Source: Craterostigma plantagineum (taxonomy: Eukaryota > Streptophyta > Magnoliopsida > Lamiales > Linderniaceae). From it: DNA of 64,000 nt. The notes under the pieces were generated by a model. The model ran no database searches, had not been told where the DNA came from, and was given only the letters and a program-made list of their open reading frames with translations. The DNA is taken from contig JAPQWV010000012.1 in NCBI GenBank assembly GCA_027422505.1, forward strand, positions 21,488,001 to 21,552,000, in the 5' to 3' direction. The position numbers were made by a program, and so were the translations under genes. Within the stretch, counting starts at the first letter, position 1. Each line of letters starts with the position of its first letter. Of the stretch, positions 44,903 to 56,848 are shown piece after piece.

Positions 44903-47900
44903 ACGATTATGTTTCATGCCCTTGGCAATTTTAAAATAAGTGATCAGACCCTTGTCAGACTTCTATTTAGTTTTAAGGACCTTCTTTTTGAAAAATTTAA
45001 AGGTAAAGACCCAAACTATGCTTTGACTTAAATACCCTTAATAAATCGTTCAGTAAAGTGGTATTCGACGGCACTTGAATGTTATAGATATACGACGTAT
45101 TGTTACTGTAAAATTTATAAGCGTCACTTTAAAATGATAATGTGTTACTTATCGATAGTAAAATGTTTTTAACAGATCTATATTTAGTTCTCCGGCTAAC
45201 CGAAATCCATTTTCACAATGAATCGAGCACAATCGACTGCCCCATCAACCAATCAATTTCGACGTGTCACATAGGTTTTATTCTAGTATTGATGAAGAAC
45301 GATGTAAGAATTGTACTGAATTTTTATATGGGTTCGAATTTGAGAAAAATCTGGTCAAATCGAACTAGATTTTGGCAGCAGTTGCAGCTAATCTGTGTGT
45401 ATTCGAGATACCCATAGTTTGGGCGTTTCATAGGTTCTGTGAATTTTGAAACAATCGTTACCTCATCACTTCTATAATGCGGTGTGAAAGCAGGTCGTAT
45501 CGCAGCCATTGATTCATTGGGAAGACATGTTACTATTTCATGCATTATTGTCACTAAGATTCGCCTTCACGTTATAAAAATATACACACACGTTATTTTA
45601 TTTCTCACATATTATATTTATATCTCATTAACTGGTATCCTACGACTTTTTTTGTTTCTCAGAAGTATATATTGGGTATTTTTTGTAAACATATGGTACT
45701 AAGAACAAAGTGGGTCATGATACAAGGGGTAATTCATAATCGACTTCTTCGTCGATTAATTGGTATATTATGACCTAATTTTGATTTCCGTAAGTATTGA
45801 TGGGGTGTTTTGTTTAACAGACCTGTTTGATATTTTTCGGCACCTAACTGTTACTAAATAAAGTAATATTGCATATTACGACGTATTATTGTTTCTCATA
45901 ACTACTGAAGTGGTATTTTTTAACAGACCTGTTTCGATAATTTTTGCCATTGGACTTTTATTACCTGAAATTGAAGCGTTACTTGGTATATCTAAGGTAT
46001 TCTATGTCCTTCTACTGTGTTTCAGAAGTACAAATATGGTATTTTTTCACGCATAACTGTTACTACATGAAAATAAAGCGTTACTTTTAATATCTAAAGC
46101 GGTATATCATGATCTGCTATTGTTTTTCATAAGTATTGATATGGAACTTTTGTTAGCAGAACTGTTTCGATAAATTTTGGGCGGGATATTGGTTTTGGAT
46201 TATTTACTATACTTGCTAAATTTTGGGCGGGATTTGTGGATTGATTGGGTTAATTGGCGGGATGTATGCCACGATTGGGATTTTGGTCGGGATTGCTAAA
46301 TCAGTGCAAATGTGTTACTAATAACTATTTAACTGTTATGCATTAGTTAAATATGTTACTAAAAGTTGTTTATGTGTTACAAATTGATGTAGTTGTCGCA
46401 CCAAGGTTTAGAGTTATGTGTTTATGGATTTACGACATATAAACTGATATTTGTGGTTTAATTTTGAATTTTTGATGGCATTCGTGCTGAAATTCATATG
46501 TGATGTTTTAATGAACAAAGTAATAGTCTATGTTTTGAATAACTATTGACCTCGAACATTCACTATCATCCACCTCAATCGACAATGTAGCTTTTAAAGG
46601 AATTTAGTGTGATAAATGCATCAAATCATACATTTACAAGATGTTAATCTTGTAAATCTCGAACAATGTGCATTTATAAACGAAAATTAATTGGATTAAT
46701 AATGTGGTACTGGAAACCTATTATGTGGTATCATTATCTGTAAACACGTTATTCGATAGGTTCGTATTGTTATTTTGTAGCAAACATGTAGTATTACGTG
46801 CGGGAATCTGGTACTGGTGACGTTAGCGAATTACCCTGTTAATATTCCTTAACAAATAACTTCGAGAATGTATGAAATATAGATTTACGACATATAAAAT
46901 GATATTTGTGGTTTAATTTTAAACTTTGAATACGTTTGTGATAAAATCGTAACGTTACGTCTCATTAAAAGAGATACTAGTGTATGTTGTGAAGGAAGAG
47001 CTATATGTTTACATGATATTTTATCTCAACTTTCACATATTGATATCAACATTCGCAAAACATGTCTTTTAAAGAAACTTTGTGATTTAGCTTCATTATA
47101 TCATCTATTTCCATGAATGTCAATCTTATACATCCGAACGAAATGAATTTATGAACGAAATTAATCGAAATAGTAACGTGGCATTGATTAGCTATTTTGT
47201 GGTACTTGTAGCTACAAATGTGTTATAAGGTTTGTCTATATTGTTATTTTTTATCAGTCATGTGGTATTATTTGCAGGTAATGTGTTATTGTACTGTTAA
47301 TATATCTGACAATCTAGAAACTCCTAGAATGTTCTTAACGATGTGTTACCCAAAATGCGTGAATTGTTACTCAGAATAAAGAAAGTGTTAAAACCAACTT
47401 TTTAATTGACAAACGTTCCAATATTATGTCTCATCAAAATTCGTCGTTATCACATTATCAACATTAATAATCTCATTCAATTAAAATGACTCGTGATCAA
47501 ACTTAGTCGAATCTACCTTATTAGTTCATTAAAGTCGAGATTCACCTGTTTTTTTACGATCTATTCCTCTTTGCCTTTACTTGGGTATTACACGTGTTAT
47601 TTACGGGTAACGAGTCGTTATTAATTTCTCATTATATGTTCGTTTTGCGAATATATTTGTTATGAATATCTAGACATATGGTAATATTGTTCCACGAATT
47701 GTTACCCAAAAAGCATGAAGTGTTATTCAGTGACCATTTTAATTAGCAAACGTTTACCACTTAGATCTCATCAAAATTCTTCATTATTCCAGATTAACAT
47801 CAATAATTGTCGTCGATAACTAAGGCCCATGATAAAATTGTGTCGAATTTACATTATTTGGTCATTAAAGTCGAGATTTCACCGTATTAAACGTATGTTT

Positions 47901-48161
47901 GGAGCATTCGTGCTATATGAATCTCGAAAATTCTCTTTGATTATGAAGACCCATGAAAAATCGAAGCCAATACAACGTTTGTTGTTAGTAACGTCGAGAT
48001 TGGGTCGAATTTGAAGCATGAATTTTTCAGCTTATTAAACGTATGTTTTTTCAGCTTAAAACCATTATTTTGGGGGCACTAAATTGTTATTTTTCGTCGC
48101 TTTGGCTAGGATTAAATGTCTTATCGCAACTGGAAAATTTGTCATTCGTTGTGTTGGTACT
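44903..48161. repeat. GTTATT-rich long repeat, copy 2, left part
   Basis: Non-coding, dense in GTGTTACT, GTGGTATT and GTTATT words. The left end aligns with 17393 onward (CAGACCCTTGTCAGA, TTTAGTTTTAAGGACC, AAATACCCTTA). The block with GACTGCCCCATCAACC ... GAGATACCCATAGTTTGGGCG parallels copy 1 at 17770-17955. Interrupted at 48161 by a gag-only LTR element and resumed at 55452. No ORF of note. Confidence 0.55.
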
Positions 48162-51010
48162 TGTAACGACCCTCGCTTTCTAATAATAGTAAATGGCGGA
48201 TTTTTGCAACGTAAGTCGCGGAAGACCCGTCTAATTAAAATTTTTTCTTAAATAAAATATATTAAATTAAACATCATCTACATAGCAGTATATTTATACA
48301 CGCCGTATCACTAAAATATCAAAATATTAAAAATCCTAACATCACTCCACAGGTCGCATCCATGTACTGCCCTGCCCTCAAAAGTCCGTGAAGTCATCGC
48401 CATCAGCCCGCCTAGTCGCGACACGTATCAGCGCCGGACTCGAATATACCTACAACACGTAAACTGAGCTCCTTGCCCAGTAGATGAAACATGCATGAAT
48501 GCAGCATGCGCTCAACCCATTCCCAAACACCTCACAAATGCACGCTCGACTCAACTCTACTCATCTCAACATTAACACGTCTCAACACCCCACACTACTC
48601 GACACTAAGTACATTTCTAATATCCCACTCAGGTCTCGTTAGAATAGGTTCCCACTCAGGTCACGTTAGAATGGAATATCCTATTCAGGTCTCATTAGAG
48701 TGGGTGGCTACTCAGGTCTCGTTAGAGTCGCATATCCCGCTCAGGTCTCGTTAGAGCGGGTAAGCTACTCAGGTCTCGTTAGAGTTGCCGTATACTCGAA
48801 ATGTTCTACAATGTCGCAACACATCCCGTCACTCGACACCTCATATTTTCGGACGACCAACTCAGGTCACGTTAGAGTTAGCACACACCCGAGTTTCCGC
48901 TCTGCTCTACCCATAAACCCTCACATCAGCATGTCGTGCTCATGATATGCAAGTGCAGTGAAAATAATCAGATATATATAACGTGCAAAATATTTAAAAT
49001 AGATATATCACGTAATTCATCAGATCACATAATTCACTGACTCACATAAATATCACGTAATTAAACACATAAAGTTTACGTGTCGTAGGTGAGTTTCACC
49101 TACCTGTCGTTCATAAAAAATAGCAGTCAATCAATCTCGATAAATCTCTAGGGTTTTAGATCTGAACATAAAAATGTTATTACATCAGTATAATTGCCAA
49201 GTCTAGTAAATCTAAAACCTATACAAGCCGAAACATTAATTTAAGCACCTAAAATGTTCCATATATTCAGACATACAATCATCGAATTTATCATGTAACT
49301 AACGAAACAACGTCATATCACAACCCGAAACCCTTTACACACATGCAAACACATGAATATGATTCCAACATTTATACTTTAACACCTATGTCTTATATAT
49401 ATAGATCACGAAAGTATCACATAATACACTGAAAGCATAATAATTCATCAAGCAAGTCACGTTATACATAAAAATATATTATTCAATCAAACATAACGTT
49501 TATAACTAAATCCCCAAAACTTTAGGTAGTAACCGAAATCATTTGTGAGCTATCTAATACTTTTATCAACTACTGAAATCATACAACTAAACATTATTAA
49601 ACAATTCTAACATTGACGACCCTAATTCACCCAAATTTGAGCTTAACGATTTTTCTTAACATATAGAAAACTTTAATAAGATCGAAAAGCTCCAAATCTT
49701 ACCTTAAACACTCAAAATTAATTTTAACCTCAAGGTATACAAATCTCGAAAGGCTTAAATAATTTCATTATATCATGTACCGAAAACTTTTCCTAACATG
49801 TATGTAATTAATTCCATAAACTTAGAATTTAACTTAAACATATAAAACTCACATCGAATTTTCACATAATCACATATAATTCATATCACGTTCACATAAA
49901 TGATCAAAACATCAAACCACAAAACTTCACATAATTAATTCTAAGTACAAATTAAAGTCACAAAACTTCACATAATTAATTCTAAGTACAAATTAAAGTC
50001 ACGTACACTATCTAATCATATAAATACTTACATAATCATGAACTAAACCACATATCATGTACTCTAATCATGATAGTTTCGAAACCCTTTATGCTTAACA
50101 TATGATCACATAGAGACATATACCTTGGAATCATATTAAGCATATCAAGCACAAGTTCCCACATACCTTATATCGATAACTAGAATTTTTCGACTTGTTG
50201 TAATCCTAATATCGTTTGAAGATATCTCTCCTCTTTTAATTTCGTTGATGCTTAGAGTGTGGGTTTTCACGTTAATGAACATATATGATATATATATATC
50301 ACTATGTTAGGCCATGTGAGAAAAATAAGCAAGTGGAGTAGGTAATCATCCTTTCCCTTTTTATTAAACAAATTTCGTCCCCTATGAAGTATTTTATTAA
50401 TTACATGTGTCCATCTTGATCCATCCTTTAGTTATTATTCCTAATATAATTGTATTTATATGATTCATTGATATGTGGACATATACTTATATATGAATTA
50501 TTGGGCAATGATGTGAGAGGTGACAATTAAGAACAAACAACTAACATGGCTTTGTTTCTTTCTTAATTGTTTTTCTCACGTGGTGTTTGCTCATGTCATG
50601 ATTCCACTCAATTATGTATTAGATATATATATATATAAATTATTAAAGTGGTGACTAAGCTTTAAGTAAAGTTTGTCTCTTTGTTAAGTTTAACAACTAC
50701 ACCATACATGTTACGTGTGATAACACTAAATTGATAAAGTCCTTTACCTACTATGTTCCTTAAGCCATGCATTAACCCTTAGCTTAATATTATTTTAATA
50801 TTTAAACTCCTCCTAACGAATTTCAAAATCCACCTCACCTAATATTTCGAATTTCTTCTCCCTCAGTTTCGAAATTCATTCCTAAGTCCCAAATATTTCT
50901 AACAATATCGCTGAAGCATATACACATATAACTACTTCCGCAATCACCCATGTACATAATATACACGCAAATTTATTGACAGATTCTACTCGCAAAACTC
51001 GGGTATTACA
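48162..51010 (-). repeat. 3' LTR of the gag-only element
   Basis: 2849 bp. It carries an array of ACTCAGGTCTCGTTAGAGT-like stem-loop repeats at 48625-48880 and a 40-bp tandem duplication near 49920-49995. The short frames in it are duplicated in the other LTR and are not genes. Confidence 0.95.
48625..48880. repeat. Stem-loop repeat array in the LTR (first copy)
   Basis: Seven units share the loop AGGT(C/A)(T/A)C(G/A)TTA. They are flanked by variable arms such as CCCGCTC/GAGCGGG, CTACTC/GAGTCG, CAACTC/GAGTTAG and CCTATTC/GAGTGGG, with spacers of 3-11 bp. The second LTR has the same array at 53065-53320. Confidence 0.8.
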
Positions 51011-51014
51011 TTCT

Positions 51015-51032
51015 CCCCCCCCCCCCCCCCCC
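51015..51032 (-). other. Polypurine tract: run of 18 G (gag-only element)
   Basis: On the plus strand, 18 consecutive C, followed inward by TTAAAAG. In element sense TTAAG(G)n-AGAA leads into the LTR start TGTAATACCC-complement boundary at 51010/51011. It is unusually long for a polypurine tract. Confidence 0.8.
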
Positions 51033-51293
51033 TTAAAAGAATTTCGCCCACGAAATTAGACCGATTGGCATAATTCGGGCAACGATTTCTCCTAAAATCT
51101 ACAATTTCACTACGCTTCCGCTGCGCTACTCTGGCAGTTCGTATGTTTTATTTTATTTATTTGTTTATCTACTGTTTTTCTTTACTTAGGCTTTTCAAGT
51201 CTCTAGTAAGATAATTCCTACCTTCATCAGACATTTGGCCAGCACATCCGTATGTGCGACCCAAAAATTTATATGCACAAAAATGAGTATACT

Positions 51294-52442
51294 TTAATTG
51301 TTTAACATACCCGTCATCCCTGGTGAGTTCAATTCTTCCTCCTCGTTTGTTAACGTAAACACACGTGCCGCTATGAGTGGAGGCTGTACTGGCACTTGGG
51401 TTTGATTTTCGGAATGATCTTTCGGACAATTTCTCGCAAGATGTCCTAGTTTTCCACACTTAAAACATTGGGGGTTAAAATTTGGTCTTGCTCTGAAACA
51501 AACACCCGCATGGTATCGACCGCATTTCTGGCACTGAGGATTGACATTTGGAGGTCGAATTGGGAAATTAGTCGCTTCCTGGTTTGGCCTCGGTCGCCAG
51601 TTTTGCTGTCCCTGGCGGTAGTTCTGATTATTGTTGGGACCCTTATCAAAAGTCTGACGCTTCTTATTAGCCTCTCGTTCTAGCTGGCTCTCCGCCTTTC
51701 TCTTTTCCTCGTGGACCCTTGCAATTTGGGCCTCTGCCTGCTCCGCGACGAGTGCTCGTTCAGCCACTTGAGCAAATGCAAGTTCTCGTGTTCCCACCAT
51801 GCTGACATCTCGGTATATCTCAGGTTTGAGACCTACTTGGAATCGTTCCACCTTTAATGCGTTCGTCGCCACCATGTGCGGAGCAAAGCGCGACAGCTCT
51901 TCAAACTTGCGGATATATTCCGCGATAGTTTGCTCGCCTTGTTTCAGATTTATGAACTCGTTCATCTTTCGAGTTCGGTCATGGGTGGTGAAGTATTTTC
52001 CACGGAATAATTCTTGGAATCTCTCCCACGACATAGTCGTTGGGTTCTCCAAGACTTTGATAGTATCCCACCAAAACCTTGCGTTCCCCCGGAGCATAGA
52101 AACGGCACACAACACCTGTTCATTCTCCGGAACCCGACCATACAAGAACATATCCTCTATGGTACGCAACCAGTCATCAGCCAAAGTAGGATCAATGGCG
52201 TCCTCAAAGGTCGGAGGGTTCAATTTTCGGAACCGTTCCCCTATTATTTCTACACGTTCGGGTGGCGGGGTAGGATGTTGCGCAGATGAGTTACGGTGAT
52301 TGATCAACTCATTGATCTGATCCGACTGACGTTGGATCAGTTCAGTAAGGCGCAAGATTGTTGAGTCTCGTTCAGTTGTAGGTGACTCAGATGCAATCCT
52401 ACGACTCGACTCTCCATTGTTTTCTCTACGTCCCCTCGTCAT
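51294..52442 (-). CDS. Gag polyprotein of the gag-only LTR element (382 aa)
   Basis: An intact minus frame starting at ATG 52442, about 145 bp inside the primer site. The capsid (retrotrans_gag) part reads FRKLNPPTFEDAIDPTLADD, MLRGNARFWWDTIKVLENP, SWERFQELFRGKYFTTHDR and LKQGEQTIAEYIRKFEELSR. A basic Gln/Asn/Arg-rich linker follows, then a CX2C..H partial knuckle (CQKCGRYHAGVC) and a canonical CX2CX4HX4C zinc knuckle (CFKCGKLGHLARNC). It ends shortly after, with no protease. The sequence resembles Tekay/Del-type chromovirus gag. It would form particles and package the RNA; RT and integrase would come from a related full-length element. The lack of stops suggests recent or present function. 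Confidence 0.9.
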   Translation of the reverse strand: MTRGRRENNGESSRRIASESPTTERDSTILRLTELIQRQSDQINELINHRNSSAQHPTPPPERVEIIGERFRKLNPPTFEDAIDPTLADDWLRTIEDMFLYGRVPENEQVLCAVSMLRGNARFWWDTIKVLENPTTMSWERFQELFRGKYFTTHDRTRKMNEFINLKQGEQTIAEYIRKFEELSRFAPHMVATNALKVERFQVGLKPEIYRDVSMVGTRELAFAQVAERALVAEQAEAQIARVHEEKRKAESQLEREANKKRQTFDKGPNNNQNYRQGQQNWRPRPNQEATNFPIRPPNVNPQCQKCGRYHAGVCFRARPNFNPQCFKCGKLGHLARNCPKDHSENQTQVPVQPPLIAARVFTLTNEEEELNSPGMTGMLNN

Positions 52443-52587
52443 TTTAGCCTACTAACCACAATAAATTCACGCAAACAAGTATATTACTATTATTTAATCA
52501 AGCCAAATCTTTAAACTTACAGGCAAGGCTGATCCTCCAGGCTTTTGAGCGGCAGTACATGGATAGTCTACAGAACCTCTAACCTAA

Positions 52588-52599
52588 GCTCTGATACCA
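52588..52599 (-). other. Primer binding site, tRNA-iMet type (gag-only element)
   Basis: TGGTATCAGAGC in element sense, two nucleotides inside the 5' LTR. Confidence 0.92.
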
Positions 52600-52601
52600 C
52601 C

Positions 52602-55451
52602 TGTAACGACCCTCGCTTTCTAATAATAGTAAATGACGGATTTTTGCAACGTAAGTCGCGGAAGACCCGTCTAATTAAAATTTTTTCTTAAATAAAATAT
52701 ATTAAATTAAACATCATCTACATAGCAGTATATTTATACACGCCGTATCACTAAAATATCAAAATATTAAAAATCCTAACATCACTCCACAGGTCGCATC
52801 CATGTACTGCCCTGCCCTCAAAAGTCCGTGAAGTCACCGCCATCAGCCCGCCTAGTCGCGACACGTATCAGCGCCGGACTCGAATATACCTACAACACGT
52901 AAACTGAGCTCCTTGCCCAGTAGATGAAACATGCATGAATGCAGCATGCGCTCAACCCATTCCCAAACACCTCACAAATGCACGCTCGACTCAACTCTAC
53001 TCATCTCAACATTAACACGTCTCAACACCCCACACTACTCGACACTAAGTACATTTCTAATATCCCACTCAGGTCTCGTTAGAATAGGTTCCCACTCAGG
53101 TCACGTTAGAATGGAATATCCTATTCAGGTCTCATTAGAGTGGGTGGCTACTCAGGTCTCGTTAGAGTCTCATATCCCGCTCAGGTCTCGTTAGAGCGGG
53201 TAAGCTACTCAGGTCTCGTTAGAGTTGCCGTATACTCGAAATGTTCTACAATGTCGCAACACATCCCGTCACTCGACACCTCATATTTTCGGACGACCAA
53301 CTCAGGTCACGTTAGAGTTAGCACACACCCGAGTTTCCGCTCTGCTCTACCCATAAACCCTCACATCAGCATGTCGTGCTCATGATATGCAAGTGCAGTG
53401 AAAATAATCAGATATATATAACGTGCAAAATATTTAAAATAGATATATCACGTAATTCATCAGATCACATAATTCACTGATTCACATAAATATCACGTAA
53501 TTAAACACATAAAGTTTACGTGTCGTAGGTGAGTTTCACCTACCTGTCGTTCGTAAAAAATAGCAGTCAATCAATCTCGATAAATCTCTAGGGTTTTAGA
53601 TCTGAACATAAAAATGTTATTACATCAGTATAATTGCCAAGTCTAGTAAATCTAAAACCTATACAAGCCGAAACATTAATTTAAGCACCTAAAATGTTCC
53701 ATATATTCAGACATACAATCATCGAATTTATCATGTAACTAACGAAACAACGTCATATCACAACCCGAAACCCTTTACACACATGCAAACACATGAATAT
53801 GATTCCAACATTTATACTTTAACACCTATGTCTTATATATATAGATCACGAAAGTATCACATAATACACTGAAAGCATAATAATTCATCAAGCAAGTCAC
53901 GTTATACATAAAAATATACTATTCAATCAAACATAACGTTTATAACTAAATCCCCAAAACTTTAGGTAGTAACCGAAATCATTTGTGAGCTATCTAATAC
54001 TTTTATCAACTACTGAAATCATACAACTAAACATTATTAAACAATTCTAACATTGACGACCCTAATTCACCCAAATTTGAGCTTAACGATTTTTCTTAAC
54101 ATATAGAAAACTTTAATAAGATCGAAAAGCTCCAAATCTTACCTTAAACACTCAAAATTAATTTTAACCTCAAGGTATACAAATCTCGAAAGGCTTAAAT
54201 AATTTCATTATATCATGTACCGAAAACTTTTCCTAACATGTATGTAGTTAATTCCATAAACTTAGAATTTAACTTAAACATATAAAACTCACATCGAATT
54301 TTCACATAATCACATATAATTCATATCACGTTCACATAAATGATCAAAACATCAAACCACAAAACTTCACATAATTAATTCTAAGTACAAATTAAAGTCA
54401 CAAAACTTCACATAATTAATTCTAAGTACAAATTAAAGTCACGTACACTATCTAATCATATAAATACTTACATAATCATGAACTAAACCACATATCATGT
54501 ACTCTAATCATGATAGTTTCGAAACCCTTTATGCTTAACATATGATCACATAGAGACATATACCTTGGAATCATATTAAGCATATCAAGCACAAAAGTTC
54601 CCACATACCTTATATCGATAACTAGAATTTTTCGACTTGTTGTAATCCTAATATCGTTTGAAGATATCTCCCCTCTTTTAATTTCGTTGATGCTTAGAGT
54701 GTGGGTTTTCACGTTAATGAACATATATGATATATATATATATCACTATGTTAGGCCATGTGAGAAAAATAAGCAAGTGGAGTAGGTAATCATCCTTTCC
54801 CTTTTTATTAAACAAATTTCGTCCCCTATGAAGTATTTTATTAATTACATGTGTCCATCTTGATCCATCCTTTAGTTATTATTCCTAATATAATTGTATT
54901 TATATGATTCATTGATATGTGGACATATACTTATATATGAATTATTGGGCAATGATGTGAGAGGTGACAATTAAGAACAAACAACTAACATGGCTTTGTT
55001 TCTTTCTTAATTTTTTTCTCACGTGGTGTTTGCTCATGTCATGATTCCACTCAATTATGTATTAGATATATATATATAAATTATTAAAGTGGTGACTAAG
55101 CTTTAAGTAAAGTTTGTCTCTTTGTTAAGTTTAACAACTACACCATACATGTTACGTGTGATAACACTAAATTGATAAAGTCCTTTACCTACTATGTTCC
55201 TTAAGCCATGCATTAACTCTTAGCTTAATATTATTTTAATATTTAAACTCCTCCTAACGAATTTCAAAATCCACCTCACCTAATATTTCGAATTTCTTCT
55301 CCCTCAGTTTCGAAATTCATTCCTAAGTCCCAAATATTTCTAACAATATCGCTGAAGCATATACACATATAACTACTTCCGCAATCACCCATGTACATAA
55401 TATACACGCAAATTTATTGACAGATTCTACTCGCAAAACTCGGGTATTACA
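52602..55451 (-). repeat. 5' LTR of the gag-only element
   Basis: 2850 bp, collinear with 48162-51010 and differing by about a dozen substitutions and short indels (for example one base in the first 40, and two extra A near 54594). Followed by the target duplication GTACT. Confidence 0.95.
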
Positions 55452-56848
55452 GTACTGCTATTATAGATGACACACATGTACTAAATAAACAAATTTTAGA
55501 ACTAAGTACAAGACTTTTGTTATTAAACTGAAAGAAAATGTTTCCGATTAGCTTAAAAGTGTTATTTCTGTTTCGAAACTTGTTATCGCATTCATTCAGC
55601 TAGGTTCGCATTGTTATCACATTATGATCTATTCATCTTTGCATTTACTTGGGTATTACATGTGTTATTTACGGGTGACGGGTCGTTATTATTTTCTCAT
55701 TATATGTTCGTTTTGCAGAAATATTTGTTATAAACATCAAGACATATGGTATTATTGTTCCATGAGTTGTTACCCAGAAAGCATGGAGTGTTATTCAGTA
55801 ACATTTTAATTAGCAAACGTTAACCACTTAGATCTCATCAAAATTCTTCGTTATTCCATGATTAACATCAATAATTATTGTCGATAACTAAGGCCCATGA
55901 TGAAATTGTGTCGAATTTACATACCGGTCATTAAAGTCGAGATTTCACCGTATTAAACGAAATTTCCAAATTGTGTTTGAAGCTTTCGTGCTTTATGAAC
56001 TTCGAAAATTCTCTTTGAGTATGAAGACCCATTAAAAATTGAAGCCGATACAACTTTGTGCTGTTAGTAACGTCGATATTGGGTCGAATTTGGAACGTGA
56101 ATTTCTTCTTTCGACCTATTGAGTGTAAGGAATGTGTTATTGCAGGAAGCTGTATTGTATTTTAATAATGTGTTACTTTTGCAACATGATTTGTTATTTA
56201 CTAAAAGAAACGTGGTATTTTCTGCTATACGGTAAACATTTATTTTCTCACAATTAACATCACTAATATCTGAAACTTCGCAACAATTATGATCAAATTA
56301 ACGATAATTTCACCTTATATCATCACAATCGTGGAGATCTGTTCGGGTCTGATAAACGTAAAATCTCGTTTAGCTCGATGCGTCGCTTGTTGGGAGAGAT
56401 CGATGCGAAACTATTATTATTTTTTTCGAAACTTGTTATCGCATCATTCAAGTATTTTTCGTCGATTTGGCATATGTAGGGTTAAATATGCATCATTTAG
56501 GTATTTTTCTCTGATTTATTCGTTTTATTAGTATTGGTATTATAATTGATAAAGTTGTTACTAAATATATGCGATATTGTACTCAATACAGACAATTTGT
56601 TATCCAAATTAATGGAAGTGTTTTTTCAGCCCAAAACTGTTACAATTATTTCGACAACTGTAATCGGATCATTTAGGTATTCTGTGGTAAATTTTGCATA
56701 TGTCAGGGATAATTATGTCTTTTCGCAGCCTTTAGATAATTTCCACTGAATTTTCTGAAAAGTAGGTCCTTTATCCTAAATCAAATTCAAAGGGGGGCTG
56801 AACACAAAGTATGTCTTAGTAGGCGTGATCTTTAATTAACCTTTTTTT
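55452..56848. repeat. GTTATT-rich long repeat, copy 2, right part
   Basis: Continues the repeat split at 48161. A segment of about 490 bp (55620-56110) is a close duplicate of 47570-48050, so the two blocks were about 0.76 kb apart before the LTR element inserted. The right end (GTAGGTCCTTTATCCTAAAT ... TTTAATTAACC) parallels the right end of copy 1 near 21690-21745. Confidence 0.55.

Larger units (their letters stand above)
48162..55451 (-). mobile_element. Gag-only LTR retrotransposon (TR-GAG-like, Gypsy-derived)
   Basis: 7290 bp, with LTRs 48162-51010 and 52602-55451 (2849 and 2850 bp), TGTAACGACC ... GGTATTACA ends and a target duplication GTACT (48157-48161, 55452-55456). The internal part is just 1591 bp and holds a gag gene, an iMet primer site and an 18-G polypurine tract, with no protease, RT or integrase. 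About a dozen differences were noticed between the LTRs, so the insertion is young. This matches the plant class called TR-GAG: elements that encode gag but depend on partners for the rest. Confidence 0.93.

Noticed and set aside
48625..48880. Regularly spaced short repeats as a CRISPR-like array
   Set aside because: Spacers are 3-11 bp, the repeats form variable stem-loops inside a plant LTR, and no cas-like genes exist in this eukaryotic sequence.
48491..48945. Overlapping short frames conserved at 52931-53385 as if a small gene were duplicated
   Set aside because: Both copies lie inside the paired LTRs and are conserved because the LTRs are near-identical. The frames run through the stem-loop repeat array and match no family.
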